From contig NZ_AUBE01000003.1 in assembly GCF_000429085.1 (NCBI RefSeq), forward strand, positions 62,001-126,000: a stretch of DNA of 64,000 nucleotides, written 5' to 3'. This document shows, one piece after another, positions 18,264 through 25,955 of this stretch. The stretch comes from Streptomyces flavidovirens DSM 40150. GTDB taxonomy: Bacteria > Actinomycetota > Actinomycetes > Streptomycetales > Streptomycetaceae. Position 1 is the first letter of the stretch, and every line of letters begins with the position of its first letter. A model generated the notes under the pieces. The model was not told the origin of the DNA. It saw nothing but the letters and a program-made list of their open reading frames with translations, and ran no database searches. A program made the translations under genes and the position numbers.

Positions 18264-18923
18264 ATGAGCAAAGGAAACAGCACTCCACTCACCGACGAGC
18301 TGTACGCGTACATGCTGGCGCACAACCCGCCGCTGGACAGCGGGCAGCGGGACCTCGTCGAGACGACCTACCGGCAGCTGCCGGAGCACGCGGGCATGCA
18401 GTCCGCCGAGGAGCAGGGACCCCTGCTCGCCTTCCTCGTCCGGCTGACGGGGGCGCGGCACATCGTCGAGATCGGTACGTTCACCGGTTTCTCCGCACTG
18501 TCGATGGCGCAGGCACTGCCCGCCGACGGCCGGCTGGTCACCTGCGACATCTCGGAGGAGTGGACGGCGTACGCCCGCGAGGCCTGGGCGAAGGCGGGCG
18601 TAGCCGACCGCGTCGAGCTGCGCATCGGCCCGGCCCTCGACACCCTGCGCGCGATGTCCGCCGAGCCGCACATCGACTTCGCCTATCTCGACGCCGACAA
18701 GGGCAATTACGTTCCGTACTGGGAGGAGTTGGTGCCCAGGATGCGGCAGAGCGGGGTGATCGCCACCGACAACGTCTTCTTCCACGGCGGCGTCACGGAC
18801 CAGGACGCGACGGGCGCGGCGGCCGCGATCAAGGAGTTCAACGACCGGGTGACGGCCGACGACCGTATGGAGAGCATCATGATCCCGGTGGCGGACGGCG
18901 TGACGCTCTCCAGGAAGCGCTGA
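18264..18923 (+). CDS. SAM-dependent O-methyltransferase (CCoAOMT-like, family 3)
   Basis: A class I methyltransferase of 219 residues. The SAM-binding glycine loop is HIVEIGTFTGFSALSMA (residues 70-86), and the metal-binding region FAYLDADKGNYVPYWEELVPRM with the following DNVFFHGG is characteristic of divalent-cation-dependent catechol or caffeoyl-CoA type O-methyltransferases. It methylates a hydroxyl group on an unknown, probably aromatic, substrate. Start ATG 18264 follows GAGGGAA. Shortly after the stop an 8-bp inverted repeat (18948-18965) may serve as a terminator. No biosynthetic partner is nearby. Confidence 0.9.
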   Translation: MSKGNSTPLTDELYAYMLAHNPPLDSGQRDLVETTYRQLPEHAGMQSAEEQGPLLAFLVRLTGARHIVEIGTFTGFSALSMAQALPADGRLVTCDISEEWTAYAREAWAKAGVADRVELRIGPALDTLRAMSAEPHIDFAYLDADKGNYVPYWEELVPRMRQSGVIATDNVFFHGGVTDQDATGAAAAIKEFNDRVTADDRMESIMIPVADGVTLSRKR

Positions 18924-19006
18924 ACTTCAGCAGCCGCGCTTCATCCACCGCCGACACGTCGGCGGCGCACCACCCGCCGCCGAAGCACCTCAGCGGCGCA
19001 CCACCC

Positions 19007-19231
19007 TCAGCCGCAGCAGCCGCCTCCGCAGCAACCGCCCCCGCCTCCGCCACCGCCAGAGGGCGCGGGGGCGGCGGACTTGGCCGTTCCGCCCACGGCC
19101 ACGGCGGACAGCAGCTTGACGGTGTCGTCGTGCCCGTCCGGGCAGGTGGCGGGCGCGGAGGACTCGGCCATCGGCCGGTTCAGCTCGAAGCTGGTGCCGC
19201 AGGAGCGGCAGCGGTACTCGTAACGGGGCAT
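19007..19231 (-). CDS. FmdB-type zinc-ribbon protein with Gly/Cys tail
   Basis: 74 residues: an N-terminal FmdB regulatory-type zinc ribbon (MPRYEYRCRSCGTSFEL with CxxC, then PATCPDGH), followed by a low-complexity Gly run ending in CCGGGCCG. The ribbon probably binds one zinc ion; the role of the family is not defined. The terminal Cys-Gly cluster could bind metal and lies at the end of a run of GC-rich simple sequence. Start ATG 19231. Confidence 0.85.
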   Translation of the reverse strand: MPRYEYRCRSCGTSFELNRPMAESSAPATCPDGHDDTVKLLSAVAVGGTAKSAAPAPSGGGGGGGGCCGGGCCG

Positions 19232-19244
19232 GCTCCCAGGTTAC

Positions 19245-19366
19245 TGAGTCGCCGTCCGGGTCACAGAGTCGCCGTCCGGGTCACCGGAGCGGCCGCCGGG
19301 TCACGGAGCGGCCGCCGGGTCACGGAGCGGCCGTCCGGGTCACGGAGCCGCCGTCCAGGTCAGGAG
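19245..19366. repeat. Tandem repeat, six copies of a ~20-bp unit
   Basis: Six head-to-tail imperfect copies of AG-C-GCCGTCCGGGTCACGG fill the gap between the FmdB and coiled-coil genes. The last copy supplies the stop codon of the coiled-coil gene at 19360-19362. No coding function is apparent. Confidence 0.85.
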
Positions 19367-20742
19367 CCCCCGCCCCGTTCCTCCCGGATGTCCGACACGA
19401 CCCGTGCCACCGTGCGCCGTACCGCCTCCGTCTCGGTCAGGAAGTGCCAGTAGTCGGGGTGACGGCCTTCCAGACCCGCGACGGCCCGGTCCAGCCGCGC
19501 CACCGAATCGTCCAGCGGACGCGCGTGCCGGGGATCGGGCGTATTGCGCCCGGCCATGGCCAGCCGCTGGGCGTCCCTGATCGCGAACCGGGTCCGCTCG
19601 ATCTCCTGCTGCGGGTCCTTGGACACGGCGTTGAGCCGCTGCAACCGGTCACCCGCAGCCGACACCGCCTCGTCGGTGGAGTTCAGCAGCGCCCGTACCG
19701 TGCTGAGCAACGAGACGGCGTCGGGCCACCGCTGCTCGTCCCGCGCCTTCGCCGCCTCTTCGATCTTCTCCTCGGCCTGCCGGACCGTGCTCGCCGTCTG
19801 CGCGGGCACGCCCTGAAGGTCCTGCCAGCACGCGACTGTGAACCGGCGGCGCAGCTCGCTCAGGATCGGCTCGACCTTGCCCGCCCGGGTCGTCAGCGCC
19901 TGCGCCCGGGTGCGCAGCGACACGAGCCGCCGGTCGATCTCGGCCGCCCGCTCCGGCAACCGCTCGGCCTCGGTACGTACGGCCTCCGCGTCGCGCACCA
20001 CCCGGTCCGCGCGCTGCAGCGTCTCCGGTACGCCGTGCCGCCCGGCGCCCTGGTTGAGCTTGGTCAGCTCGGGTGCGAGGGCCGCGAGCCGCGCCGCGAG
20101 ATCGTCGGCCCTGAGCCCGGAGGCCCGTACCGCGTCGAGCGCGTTGCTCGCCGAGAGAAGCGCCTGACGGGCCCGCTCCACAGCGGGCGCGAGCCGGGCG
20201 AGCTGAGTCTCCGCCGTGTCGAGCAGCGGCCCGAGCGCCTGCGCGTACCGGTCGAGCTCGCTCTTGACCCGTACGAGCTCGTCCTTCGCGCTGGTCAGCT
20301 CCGCCCGCGCCCTGGCGGCGGTGGATGCCTCCAGGTCGTCGCGATCGAGGTCGTGCGCGTCGACAGCGGTGATGTACGTGTGACTGACCTCGTCGATACG
20401 CCGCCCCAGCGCCGCGAAGTCCTCCACGGCCTTGCGGCCCTTCGGTGAACTGTCGACCGCCGTAATCGTCTCGATCGAGATCCGCAGGTCGCGCTGGGCC
20501 GTGTCCAGCTCGTAGAAGGCCGCGGCGGCGGCGTCCTTGGCGGCCTGGGCGTCGGCGCGCACATTCTCCGCCCGCCCGCCGAACCAGCGCCTCGTACCCC
20601 CACTGCCGCCGGCGAAGGCGAAGGGAAGCGCGACGAGCAGCGGCACCGGCAGAAGCACGAGCGCGACGACGTCCCTGACGGCACCCGCTTTCGTACGACG
20701 GCGTACTCGCTGCGTGTACGGCTGCGCGTGTGTCGCCGTCAC
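19360..20742 (-). CDS. Membrane-anchored coiled-coil protein
   Basis: 460 residues: a short basic N-terminus, one membrane helix at about 24-45 (DVVALVLLPVPLLVALPFAFAGG), then a long, almost purely helical region rich in Ala, Glu, Arg and Leu with heptad character (for example SAKDELVRVKSELDRYAQAL and AEAVRTEAERLPERAAEIDRR). No enzymatic motif is visible. This resembles actinobacterial membrane-tethered helical proteins of unknown role, perhaps scaffolds. GTG 20742 follows GAGAGGGAT. The 3' end reads into the last unit of a tandem repeat. Confidence 0.7.
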   Translation of the reverse strand: MTATHAQPYTQRVRRRTKAGAVRDVVALVLLPVPLLVALPFAFAGGSGGTRRWFGGRAENVRADAQAAKDAAAAAFYELDTAQRDLRISIETITAVDSSPKGRKAVEDFAALGRRIDEVSHTYITAVDAHDLDRDDLEASTAARARAELTSAKDELVRVKSELDRYAQALGPLLDTAETQLARLAPAVERARQALLSASNALDAVRASGLRADDLAARLAALAPELTKLNQGAGRHGVPETLQRADRVVRDAEAVRTEAERLPERAAEIDRRLVSLRTRAQALTTRAGKVEPILSELRRRFTVACWQDLQGVPAQTASTVRQAEEKIEEAAKARDEQRWPDAVSLLSTVRALLNSTDEAVSAAGDRLQRLNAVSKDPQQEIERTRFAIRDAQRLAMAGRNTPDPRHARPLDDSVARLDRAVAGLEGRHPDYWHFLTETEAVRRTVARVVSDIREERGGGS

Positions 20743-20815
20743 ATCCCTCTCCCGTGCCGTGTGTCCGCCCTGCCCGGTTCATTCTCCCACCAGGTAGGAC
20801 GAACACACGGGCCGG

Positions 20816-21571
20816 TTAGTTCGCGCTTCGCAGGGTGACTTCCCCGTTGTCGCTGTGCGCCCTCACCACGTGCGGGCTGTTCGGGTCGCGCTCCACGTCG
20901 ACCTTGACGTCGCCGTTGTCGCTCCTTGCCGTCACGCTGTACGTGGCCCTCGGCAGGTCGATGCCGATCTCGCCGTTGTCGCTCCCGCTCTCCACCAGGT
21001 CGGGGACGCTGGTGAAGGCCATCCGGACACTCCCGTTGTCGGCGTCCGCGGTCACCCGCTTGGAGGAGATCCCCTCCGCGACGATTTCCCCGTTGTCAGT
21101 GTTCAGCTCCAGGGGCCCGCTGGAGTCCTTGACGGTGACCGCGCCGTTGTCGGAGCGCAGCTTCAGTGGGGTGTCGAATCCGGCGGCCGTCACACTCCCG
21201 TTGTCGTCCCTCACGGTGACGGCGACCCCGCGCGGCACCTTCACCCGGTGCCACGACTCGCAGTCGCTCGCGACGGCGTCGCAGCGCTGCCGCAGAACGA
21301 GCTTGGCGCCCTCCATCTCCCACGTGGCCTCGGGCCCCTCCCCGATGAACACCCACCCGTCGGCCCGCCGCGTGACCTCCACGTCCTTCACATCGGCGGG
21401 TACGAGCTCGAGGGCGGAGTTGTCCGCCTCAATGGTCAGCGTGTCCCCACTGAACGCGAACGTCCGCTGCTCGGCGGGCGCGTCCTTGGCCTCGACGCCA
21501 CAGCCACTCAGAGCGACCACACCGACGACGGCCCCGCCGGCGGCGAGGAGGGTGCGGGTACGAAGTGCCAT
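20816..21571 (-). CDS. DUF4097-like lipoprotein with DNG repeats
   Basis: 251 residues. A lipoprotein signal ends in ALSGCG (lipobox), so the mature protein is tethered to the outer face of the membrane. The C-terminal two-thirds is a beta-repeat region of the DUF4097 type with seven copies of a (S/D/T/A)DNG(x)V/I motif every 15-25 residues (DDNGSV, SDNGAV, TDNGEI, ADNGSV, SDNGEI, SDNGDV, SDNGEV), suggesting a stacked beta structure. Function unknown. ATG 21571 is preceded by GGGGGA; further upstream in-frame starts have no ribosome binding site. Confidence 0.8.
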   Translation of the reverse strand: MALRTRTLLAAGGAVVGVVALSGCGVEAKDAPAEQRTFAFSGDTLTIEADNSALELVPADVKDVEVTRRADGWVFIGEGPEATWEMEGAKLVLRQRCDAVASDCESWHRVKVPRGVAVTVRDDNGSVTAAGFDTPLKLRSDNGAVTVKDSSGPLELNTDNGEIVAEGISSKRVTADADNGSVRMAFTSVPDLVESGSDNGEIGIDLPRATYSVTARSDNGDVKVDVERDPNSPHVVRAHSDNGEVTLRSAN

Positions 21572-21754
21572 GGTGATCGATCCCCCAAGTAGTCCCACGT
21601 GCGAGCCTCCACCGTACGAACGCCCCCACCCCCACACGATCCGGCCCACCACCGAACCATGGTGGGGTTACCCCCACCGCCCCCAGACCAGCCCCGACCA
21701 GCCAACCGATTGCAATCCCTCCCCCCGGTCGATGTACGCTGTTCCCTCATCCAC

Positions 21755-21826
21755 GGGTGCGTAGCTCAGGGGTAGAGCGCTGCTCTTACAAAGCAGATGT
21801 CGGCGGTTCGAAACCGTCCGCGCCCA
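21755..21826 (+). tRNA. tRNA-Val, anticodon UAC
   Basis: A complete cloverleaf of 72 nt. The acceptor arms GGGTGCG and CGCGCCC pair with one T-G wobble. The D arm is GCTC/GAGC, the anticodon stem CTGCT/AGCAG encloses the loop CTTACAA (anticodon TAC), and the T arm is GGCGG-TTCGAAA-CCGTC with one wobble pair. The discriminator is A and CCA is not encoded, as is usual in Streptomyces. The decayed accessory patch begins immediately downstream. Confidence 0.96.
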
Positions 21827-21955
21827 CAGAGGTAAGCAGCAGGTCACAGCCTGTTCAGGCCCTCCGGTCCTTAATCGACCAGGGGGCCGCTTTCATGGAC
21901 GGTTCAGTGAAGGGCCCCGGTCGGCCGGCGCTGGGCGACTGGCCGGGGCGGTAGG

Positions 21956-22084
21956 TCAGCCCTTAGGTGCGGGGACGATGAATCCCCTGACCGGCCTGGG
22001 CTGGGGGGCACGCGAATCCGGCTGCTGCGCGCGCTTCCACGCTGCGACCAGTTCCGCGTACCGGGGGTCGATCCATTCGGACAT
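21956..22084 (-). CDS. Small hypothetical protein (42 aa)
   Basis: A 42-codon reading frame beginning MSEWIDPRYAELVAAWK and ending in FIVPAPKG. It is supported by an excellent ribosome binding site, AGGAGGTGG, seven bases before the ATG at 22084. Composition is ordinary for Streptomyces. It lies just downstream of, and in the same direction as, the frameshifted gene at 22106-22575, so it may be the last gene of a small accessory operon. Function unknown. Confidence 0.55.
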   Translation of the reverse strand: MSEWIDPRYAELVAAWKRAQQPDSRAPQPRPVRGFIVPAPKG

Positions 22085-22105
22085 GAGCCACCTCCTGTGC
22101 TCAGG

Positions 22106-22575
22106 CTAGGGCCACTCGGGTTTGGGCATGGGGCGGATCGTGCACGAGGGGGCGTGCTGGCACTTCGCCGCGACGGAGACGAGCAGGTCGTCGGTGGGCG
22201 GTCGCCACAGTTCCTCGTCGACCATGAACCCTGCCTGCTCGATCATCTGACGCGTGCGGTCGAGGGTCGGCGGGTCGTAGTGCGTCGGGTCCCAGCCGGG
22301 GTAGTGGTGGACCATCCGCCGAACTGATCGCACAGCTTGGCGTAGGCCGCGGAGTGCAGGAGCAGCGCGTGCCAGCCGTCGTCGACGATCCGGGACGGAG
22401 CCATGCCTACGCCGGGATTCTTGGCGCAGGCGACGACGAACTTGATGCTCTCGTCGGTGATGCGGCCGGCCGTGTCCTCGGCCATGTCCGGGTTGGCGTC
22501 GAGAATGGTGCGGCGAACGCTCTTGTACGTCTCCTCGGGGAGGAGAGTGCGGGCGTCGAGGATGGTGGTACTCAT
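22106..22575 (-). pseudogene. Frameshifted conserved hypothetical protein
   Basis: A strong coding start (GGAGG ribosome binding site, ATG 22575, MSTTILDARTLLPEETYK) reads well to ...YAKLCDQFGG, then turns into Thr/Arg-rich nonsense. The natural continuation VHHYPGWDPTHYDPPTLDRTR ... AAKCQHAPS lies in the next frame and ends at 22106. One missing base around 22315-22321 explains it, since inserting one base (to give ...FGRMVHHYP) restores a single ~156-codon protein. I recognise this as a glycine-rich-domain-like Streptomyces hypothetical of unknown function. Either the gene is broken or the assembly has a one-base error. Confidence 0.7.
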
Positions 22576-22867
22576 GGACGTGCCTCCGAATCTCGTAGTG
22601 GAGGTGCATGGACCCGTCTCGGCCGCTGTCCTGCCAGGGAATGAGCGGTCGGGGCGGGGGCTTGGTGGGGTGCTGGCCGAGTGCGCGTTGCGCCTTTGAA
22701 GTCGGCGGTGCCGTCGGCGGGGCGTGAGGCTCTGGCGCCAGGTCTTCGGGAGTGCTGGTGCTCCGCGCGCGCCAGAGCGGGGTCACCCCGTGCTCGTCGC
22801 ACCGAGCACCATTCCCGTTCTCGATGGATAACTCGTGGTCGTTGTCGCCCTTGGGGCGTTGCGTCAC
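22576..22867 (-). other. Possible small ORF upstream of the frameshifted gene
   Basis: A GTG at 22867 overlaps the stop of the preceding small gene as GTGA and opens a frame beginning MTQRPKGDNDHELSIENGNG that stays open past 22576. It contains a TTA codon, which is rare in Streptomyces. There is no stop before it runs into the frameshifted gene in another frame, so its true end is unclear. The coupling geometry is the only support. Confidence 0.3.
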
Positions 22868-23016
22868 CGCCGCGCCTTTCGCTCGGCCCGCCGCAGGCGG
22901 TTACCGACCGGGCAGCCGGACTCATGACAGTTCGGACACTTCGCCGCGTGGTCAAGGACTGCCTTGTACGCCGCGTCGGGGGGGTGCCGTCGCGTCCCGC
23001 GCGAACGCCTGCGCAT
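22864..23016 (-). CDS. Small Cys-containing hypothetical protein, possibly truncated
   Basis: 50 codons from ATG 23016. The C-terminal part DAAYKAVLDHAAKCPNCHESG followed by CPVGNRLRRAERKARR looks like a genuine small protein with a C-x2-C-x5-C pattern and basic tail. The first ~13 residues are Arg-rich and look like non-native sequence. Its 5' end overlaps the truncated 5' end of the GntR remnant on the other strand, so both genes may have lost their starts in one deletion. Function unknown. Confidence 0.42.
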   Translation of the reverse strand: MRRRSRGTRRHPPDAAYKAVLDHAAKCPNCHESGCPVGNRLRRAERKARR

Positions 23017-23542
23017 GGTTCGTTCCCGGCACCGTGAACGTCGGGGCGGCTCGCCGTTCCGTGCGGACATGAAGGAGCAGGGCCGCGCCGGTACTTGGGA
23101 GTCGCCCAGCCAGGCCCGCACGCCGGCCCCCGAGGACATCGCCGAGCGCCTGGCTGTCGAGCCGGGCGACCTCTGTGTCGTCACCCGCTACGAGTTCCTC
23201 GCCGATGGCTTGCCCGTTCAGCTTTCCGAGTCCTGGGAACCCATGGCCATCACAGACGGAACTCCGGTCGTCCTCCCGGAAATGGGGCCGCATGCCGGGG
23301 CCGGTGTCGTCGAGCGGATGCGCGCTGTCGGTGTCGAGATCGACACGGCGGTGGAAGTCCCGCGCCCTGCTCGCGCCAGCCAGGAGCAGGCGAACCTCCT
23401 CGGCATCAGCGTCGGTGACCTGATCACCGAGATTGAGCGGACGTACTACGACACCGACGGGCGACCGGTCGAGACCGCGAACATCGTCGTCGCAGACGTG
23501 CGCTGGGAGATCGCCTACGAGTTCGGCATACAGCGCGACTGA
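23015..23542 (+). pseudogene. GntR-family regulator remnant (UTRA domain only)
   Basis: About 175 codons encode a linker (RERRGGSPFRADMKEQG) and a complete-looking UTRA ligand-binding domain: LAVEPGDLCVVTRYEFLADG, VVERMRAVGVEIDTAVEV, LGISVGDLITEIERTYYDTDG and a proper C-terminus. The N-terminal winged helix-turn-helix of GntR proteins is absent, and I see no trace of it in any frame upstream. The family is often encoded on Streptomyces integrative elements. As it stands the product could not bind DNA in the usual way. Confidence 0.7.
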
Positions 23543-23616
23543 CGCCGGAAGTCGTCCAGCAGCTCAGCACCGGCGCGGCCGTCGCAGCTAACCCAACCTC
23601 GGACAGGTGCGCCAGG

Positions 23617-23889
23617 TCATGCCCGCCGTGCCGGTGGCGAGTTCCCTCGAGCCTGCTCCAGTACGGCCGGGAGCTGCTGACGGGCTGCCACCAACCCACG
23701 CTTGCCGCACAGGTGGCTCCTACAGCGTGCCGCAACCGTGCCAAAACAGCCGGACGGTATTGTTCCGCGGTCCCACGGTTCGGTGAGGGCGCCGCCGTGG
23801 CGCGCGTCGGTTGCCTCCGCCTCTGCGGCTACTCGCTGGGCATCGACGGGCCAGTCGTCTGAGCCAGGCACCTTGGCCTGGATGACCAA
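23617..23889 (-). CDS. Hypothetical protein, possibly 5'-truncated
   Basis: 90 codons from a TTG at 23889; the frame remains open further upstream. The first half (VIQAKVPGSDDWPVDAQRVAAEAEATDARHGG) has good Streptomyces codon use and looks like part of a conserved small protein, while the second half is Arg/Gly-rich. No domain is recognised. It lies in the decayed accessory patch, convergent with the GntR remnant. The segment from here to 24074 contains nothing else that I can support. Confidence 0.38.
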   Translation of the reverse strand: MVIQAKVPGSDDWPVDAQRVAAEAEATDARHGGALTEPWDRGTIPSGCFGTVAARCRSHLCGKRGLVAARQQLPAVLEQARGNSPPARRA

Positions 23890-24074
23890 CTCAGGTGGGC
23901 GACCCGGGCGCCCCTCGTGCGGCCCCGGTAGATGCTTGGGGTAATGCGTGCGCCCCCGGTAGCCGCCGTGGGTCGCCGTGCTCCGGTTCGTGGGGTGGTG
24001 CGCCTTCCGGCGGTGGGACTCGGCCCGTGACCCTGGACAGGTCCGTGCGGCAGCCGAGACCAGGGGTGGGAATC

Positions 24075-24251
24075 ATGGCTCGTACGCAGTCCAGGTGTGG
24101 AGCGCTGACAGAGAAGGGAACCCGGTGCCGGCGACTGGCTATGGTCGGCGCGTCGCGGTGCGATCTGCACCGTGGCGACTGGTCCTCCTACACCGTCCAG
24201 AGGCGCAAGGAAGCCGAGCGTAAAGCGAAGGCGCGCAGGGGGCGCAAGTGA
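24075..24251 (+). CDS. Small CGALTEKGTRC-motif protein
   Basis: 58 residues: MARTQSRCGALTEKGTRCRRL, then CDLHRGDW and a strongly basic tail (RRKEAERKAKARRGRK). The CGAxTxxGxxC...C-x-x-H pattern resembles small zinc-binding-like proteins common in phages and mobile elements (DUF5763-like). The ATG at 24075 has GGTGGGAA nearby. It probably binds metal and perhaps nucleic acid through the basic tail; this is inferred from composition only. Confidence 0.55.
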   Translation: MARTQSRCGALTEKGTRCRRLAMVGASRCDLHRGDWSSYTVQRRKEAERKAKARRGRK

Positions 24252-24266
24252 CACAGCCACCGGGCT

Positions 24267-24536
24267 TCATCGTTTCGGCTGTTCGACGGCCGTGCAGGCG
24301 ATGAGTGACTGGCCGTCCTCGTCGAGGAAGAGCATGTAGACCCACGATCGGTCGGGCTCGTCCACCCGGCCGAGACGCACCGTGGCGGCGTGGCTACGGA
24401 GAAGTCGTACCGCGCGCTCCAGGTCCAGCGTCGCCGGGCCGATGCGGCGGGTGTGGCGGGGGCGGCGTTCGTAGACGCGGGCGAGCGACTCGGCAGAGGG
24501 GCTCCCCACGCTCCCGTCGCTCCCGTCCCAGGCCAC
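24267..24536 (-). CDS. Hypothetical protein, possible frameshift at its 5' end
   Basis: 89 codons from GTG 24536. The body (LARVYERRPRHTRRIGPATLDLERAVRLLRSH, RLGRVDEPDRSWVYMLFLDEDGQSLIACTAVEQP) has convincing coding character. Upstream, equally good coding sequence lies in another frame (EATKERAALVNLLTDGTEAATAARAAVLGGQ, about 24540-24660), which suggests that a longer gene was split by a frameshift near 24510-24560. No family recognised. It is divergent from the RpiR regulator. Confidence 0.45.
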   Translation of the reverse strand: MAWDGSDGSVGSPSAESLARVYERRPRHTRRIGPATLDLERAVRLLRSHAATVRLGRVDEPDRSWVYMLFLDEDGQSLIACTAVEQPKR

Positions 24537-24716
24537 GTAGGCACTGGCCGCCCAGCACGGCGGCGCGAGCGGCCGTCGCGGCCTCGGTGCCGTCCGTGAG
24601 CAGATTGACGAGCGCTGCGCGTTCCTTGGTTGCCTCCGCCGGGATTTTGCGGCGCGGCCGCCCGCGCGGGGGGTGGGTTATGTTGAGCGTCTGTGGGACG
24701 AGAGGGAGGCACGCCG

Positions 24717-25640
24717 GTGCCATCTAGGCAGCAGGCACGCGCGCAGGCGTCCGCGATTACGCCGGGACGGCAGTCCCCGGACACGGAGGCGTCTCCCACG
24801 GACAGGGTTCGGGCGCTCTTCGGAGGGCACCGGCTGTCGCCCGCGCAGCGGCGCATCGCCCAGTACATCGTCGATCACCTCACCGAGGCCGCGTTCCTGT
24901 CGATCACCGACCTGGCGGAGCGGGTGGGGGTGAGCCAGCCGTCGGTGACGCGGTTCGCGTCGTCCCTGGGCTTCAGTGGGTTTCCCGCCCTCCGGGAGGC
25001 CCTGCAGCCCATCGCGCTCAGTTCGGTGGCCGGTACTCCCGACACGCGGGAGGAAATCCGCCGCAACGAGCTGCAGGCAGCCGTCGATGCCGAGATCGAG
25101 AACCTGGAGAGCCTGCGGCGTACGCTCGCCGATCCCAGCCGGGTGCTCGACATCGGCCGGGAGCTGGCCCGTTCGGTGCCTCTGACGGTTCTGGGGCTGC
25201 GGATCTCCGTGTCGTTGGCGGAGTACTTCGCCTACGCGGCGCGGCGGATTCATCCCGACGTACGCCTGGTGACGCGCGGGGGCAGCGTCGCCTACGACGC
25301 CCTGCTCCAGTCGCGGGAGGCCGGCGGGACGTGGGTGGTGGCGTTCGCGATGCCGCGGCACGCCAACGAGACCCTGGCGGCGATGCAGGCCGCCCGCAGC
25401 ACGGGGCTGCGCGTCGCGCTGATCACCGACCTCACGCTCGGGTCGCTCGTCGACGAGGCCGACGTGGCTCTCACGGCCGGTACCGGATCCCGCCTCGTCT
25501 TCGACTCCTACTCGGCGCCGGGGGTCCTGTCCGCCGCCGTACTCCAGGCCATGGCCGACGCCGATCCCGTACGCACGCAGTCGCGGCTGGAGGGGTACGA
25601 GCAAGTCGCGGAGCAGCACGACTTCTTCCTGGAGGAGTAG
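24717..25640 (+). CDS. MurR/RpiR family transcriptional regulator
   Basis: 307 residues. The N-terminal HTH_6 domain (about 25-100) contains LSPAQRRIAQYIVDH, ITDLAERVGVSQPSVTRFAS and LGFSGFPALREALQP. The C-terminal SIS sugar-isomerase fold (about 120-280) binds phosphosugars, with RLVTRGGSVAYDALL, TGLRVALITD and FDSYSAPGVLSAAVL. Such proteins repress or activate sugar and amino-sugar catabolism genes. GTG 24717 is preceded by GAGGGAGG at ideal spacing. No sugar transporter or enzyme gene is adjacent. An AT-rich palindrome 50 bp downstream (25691-25712) resembles RpiR operators. Confidence 0.9.
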   Translation: MPSRQQARAQASAITPGRQSPDTEASPTDRVRALFGGHRLSPAQRRIAQYIVDHLTEAAFLSITDLAERVGVSQPSVTRFASSLGFSGFPALREALQPIALSSVAGTPDTREEIRRNELQAAVDAEIENLESLRRTLADPSRVLDIGRELARSVPLTVLGLRISVSLAEYFAYAARRIHPDVRLVTRGGSVAYDALLQSREAGGTWVVAFAMPRHANETLAAMQAARSTGLRVALITDLTLGSLVDEADVALTAGTGSRLVFDSYSAPGVLSAAVLQAMADADPVRTQSRLEGYEQVAEQHDFFLEE

Positions 25641-25690
25641 CCACCTCCCCGCCTGCGCCGGTTACGCAGCGCGGTCTTTCACACCACACA

Positions 25691-25712
25691 GGGTATGAAT
25701 TTTTTCATACCC
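25691..25712. promoter_or_regulatory. AT-rich 22-bp palindrome, candidate RpiR operator
   Basis: A perfect inverted repeat, GGGTATGAA (25691-25699), TTTT, TTCATACCC (25704-25712), in otherwise very GC-rich DNA. The core TGAATTTTTTCA resembles the AT-rich operators of RpiR proteins. CATAC recurs at 25716-25720, followed by TATATATG. It could also be a terminator for the RpiR gene. Confidence 0.4.
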
Positions 25713-25955
25713 TTGCATACTCGGCGGTATATATGTTTACTGCGGGTGGCCGACAGAGCCCTCGCGCATCACAGAACTGGACATTCACGGGCGGCGCACT
25801 CCTCCTCACGCCGCCCTCGGGTGTTCCACCGGGCTCCGCTTTCCTCGGCGGAGGCCCGCTTGGCGGTCCCGGTCTACCCCTGGGCCGGGACCGCCGCATA
25901 CCTCCCGCGGCATCCCGCGATCAGAGCCCGTCCACCACCCGCCGGAGCGACGACG

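Noticed and set aside
19245-19366. CRISPR-like array
   Set aside because: Units are directly adjacent without unique spacers, imperfect, and no cas genes are present.
21827-24700. Integrative element at tRNA-Val
   Set aside because: No integrase, replication or transfer gene and no second copy of the tRNA 3' end was found; only remnants remain, so an intact element is not claimed.
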